From NCBI GenBank assembly GCA_002293245.1, contig DBCV01000063.1:7847-20557 (forward strand): DNA of 12,711 nt. Reading direction: 5' to 3'. Below are positions 12,517 to 12,711 of this stretch, in pieces. How positions within the stretch are numbered: the first letter of the stretch is position 1; every line of letters begins with the position of its first letter. Made by a program: the position numbers and the translations under genes. A model generated the notes under the pieces. The model searched no databases, had not been told where the DNA came from, and saw only the letters and a program-made list of their open reading frames with translations. The DNA comes from Candidatus Saccharibacteria bacterium UBA949. Lineage in GTDB: Bacteria; Patescibacteriota; Saccharimonadia; Saccharimonadales; Saccharimonadaceae.

Positions 12517-12711
12517 ATGACAAATTACGTTTTCGCAACTCTTGACACCAGCAACACCGTCGACGCCGCGATCGCCAACAACAAGTTGTTCGCCGAGAAC
12601 AACGTTCTCGGCATAGAGGTCACCATGCCTGCGCTCGCCGTGCGGTGTGGTCTCGGTAACCTGGACCACCACGGTCCGGACGCCGGGAAGCCTGCTGCCA
12701 TACAGCAGGCG
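12517..12711 (+). CDS. Start of a protein of unknown function with an NLDHHG motif; 3' end outside window
   Basis: The frame is open from ATG 12517 (7 bases after AGGAGG, 12504-12509) to the window edge, 65 residues, without a stop. The visible protein has a short beta-type start (YVFATLD), an alpha-type stretch, NNVLGIEVTMPALAVRCGLGNLDHHGPD and AAIQQA. The LDHHG at 49-53 recalls the DHH motif of DHH-family phosphoesterases, but the first aspartate motif expected before it is not clear, so this is only a hint. Codon third positions are mostly G or C after the first nine codons, a richer composition than the neighbouring genes. With the best promoter and a consensus ribosome binding site, high expression is likely. 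The gene start also carries four short perfect inverted repeats (12571-12711). Confidence 0.7.
   Translation, partial: MTNYVFATLDTSNTVDAAIANNKLFAENNVLGIEVTMPALAVRCGLGNLDHHGPDAGKPAAIQQA

Noticed and set aside
12356..12538. Minus-strand open frame of 60 residues opposite the leader
   Set aside because: It would be read against the strong plus-strand promoter, has no promoter or ribosome binding site that I can see, and overlaps the start of the right-edge gene.

Overview
The window looks like a chromosomal segment of a Patescibacteria/CPR bacterium, most likely Saccharibacteria (TM7) or a close relative. This placement rests on remembered protein style (a short RF2 without a programmed frameshift, compact housekeeping genes, small unknown membrane proteins) and not on a search. 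UGA is used as an ordinary stop, which argues against the UGA-recoding SR1/Gracilibacteria. Base composition is roughly balanced. Many promoters are of the extended -10 type (TGNTATAAT-like), and several drive genes with almost no 5' leader.

Layout. 1-987: 3' part of murD (peptidoglycan precursor ligase). 1006-2132: prfB (release factor 2), preceded by a tiny reading frame that begins at the predicted transcription start and ends on a UGA overlapping the prfB start. 2178-2486 (minus): rplU (ribosomal protein bL21), with its promoter back to back with that of a small membrane protein (2644-3048) that ends at a good intrinsic terminator. 3146-4826: parA-parB chromosome segregation pair. 4827-4926: hairpin-rich convergent spacer. 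4927-5532 (minus): lepB (signal peptidase I), divergent from an LCP-family cell-wall protein (5605-7191) across a 72-bp spacer carrying a palindrome. 7276-9879: tightly overlapping three-gene operon of a 2-phosphoglycerate-kinase-like P-loop kinase, a methylthiotransferase-like radical SAM protein without a TRAM domain, and a nucleotidyltransferase-fold protein; it is closed by a strong terminator. 9953-10783: polytopic membrane protein of unknown function. 10851-12077: HtrA/DegP-type membrane-anchored serine protease, with TTAAG direct repeats upstream that match the arrangement known for CiaR-type response regulators. 12078-12516: no convincing gene, but a long perfect hairpin, the strongest-looking promoter of the window, and an approximately 305-nt leader with mutually exclusive hairpins. 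12517-12711: start of a well-expressed-looking gene of unknown function, cut by the window edge.

How the parts fit. Most genes concern growth, envelope and segregation: MurD makes peptidoglycan precursors, LCP proteins attach polymers to the wall, LepB and HtrA handle exported proteins, and ParAB segregates the chromosome. The parts that go beyond housekeeping are the 7.2-9.9 kb enzyme operon, the regulatory layouts at prfB and htrA, and the structured leader plus hairpin-rich gene start at the right edge.
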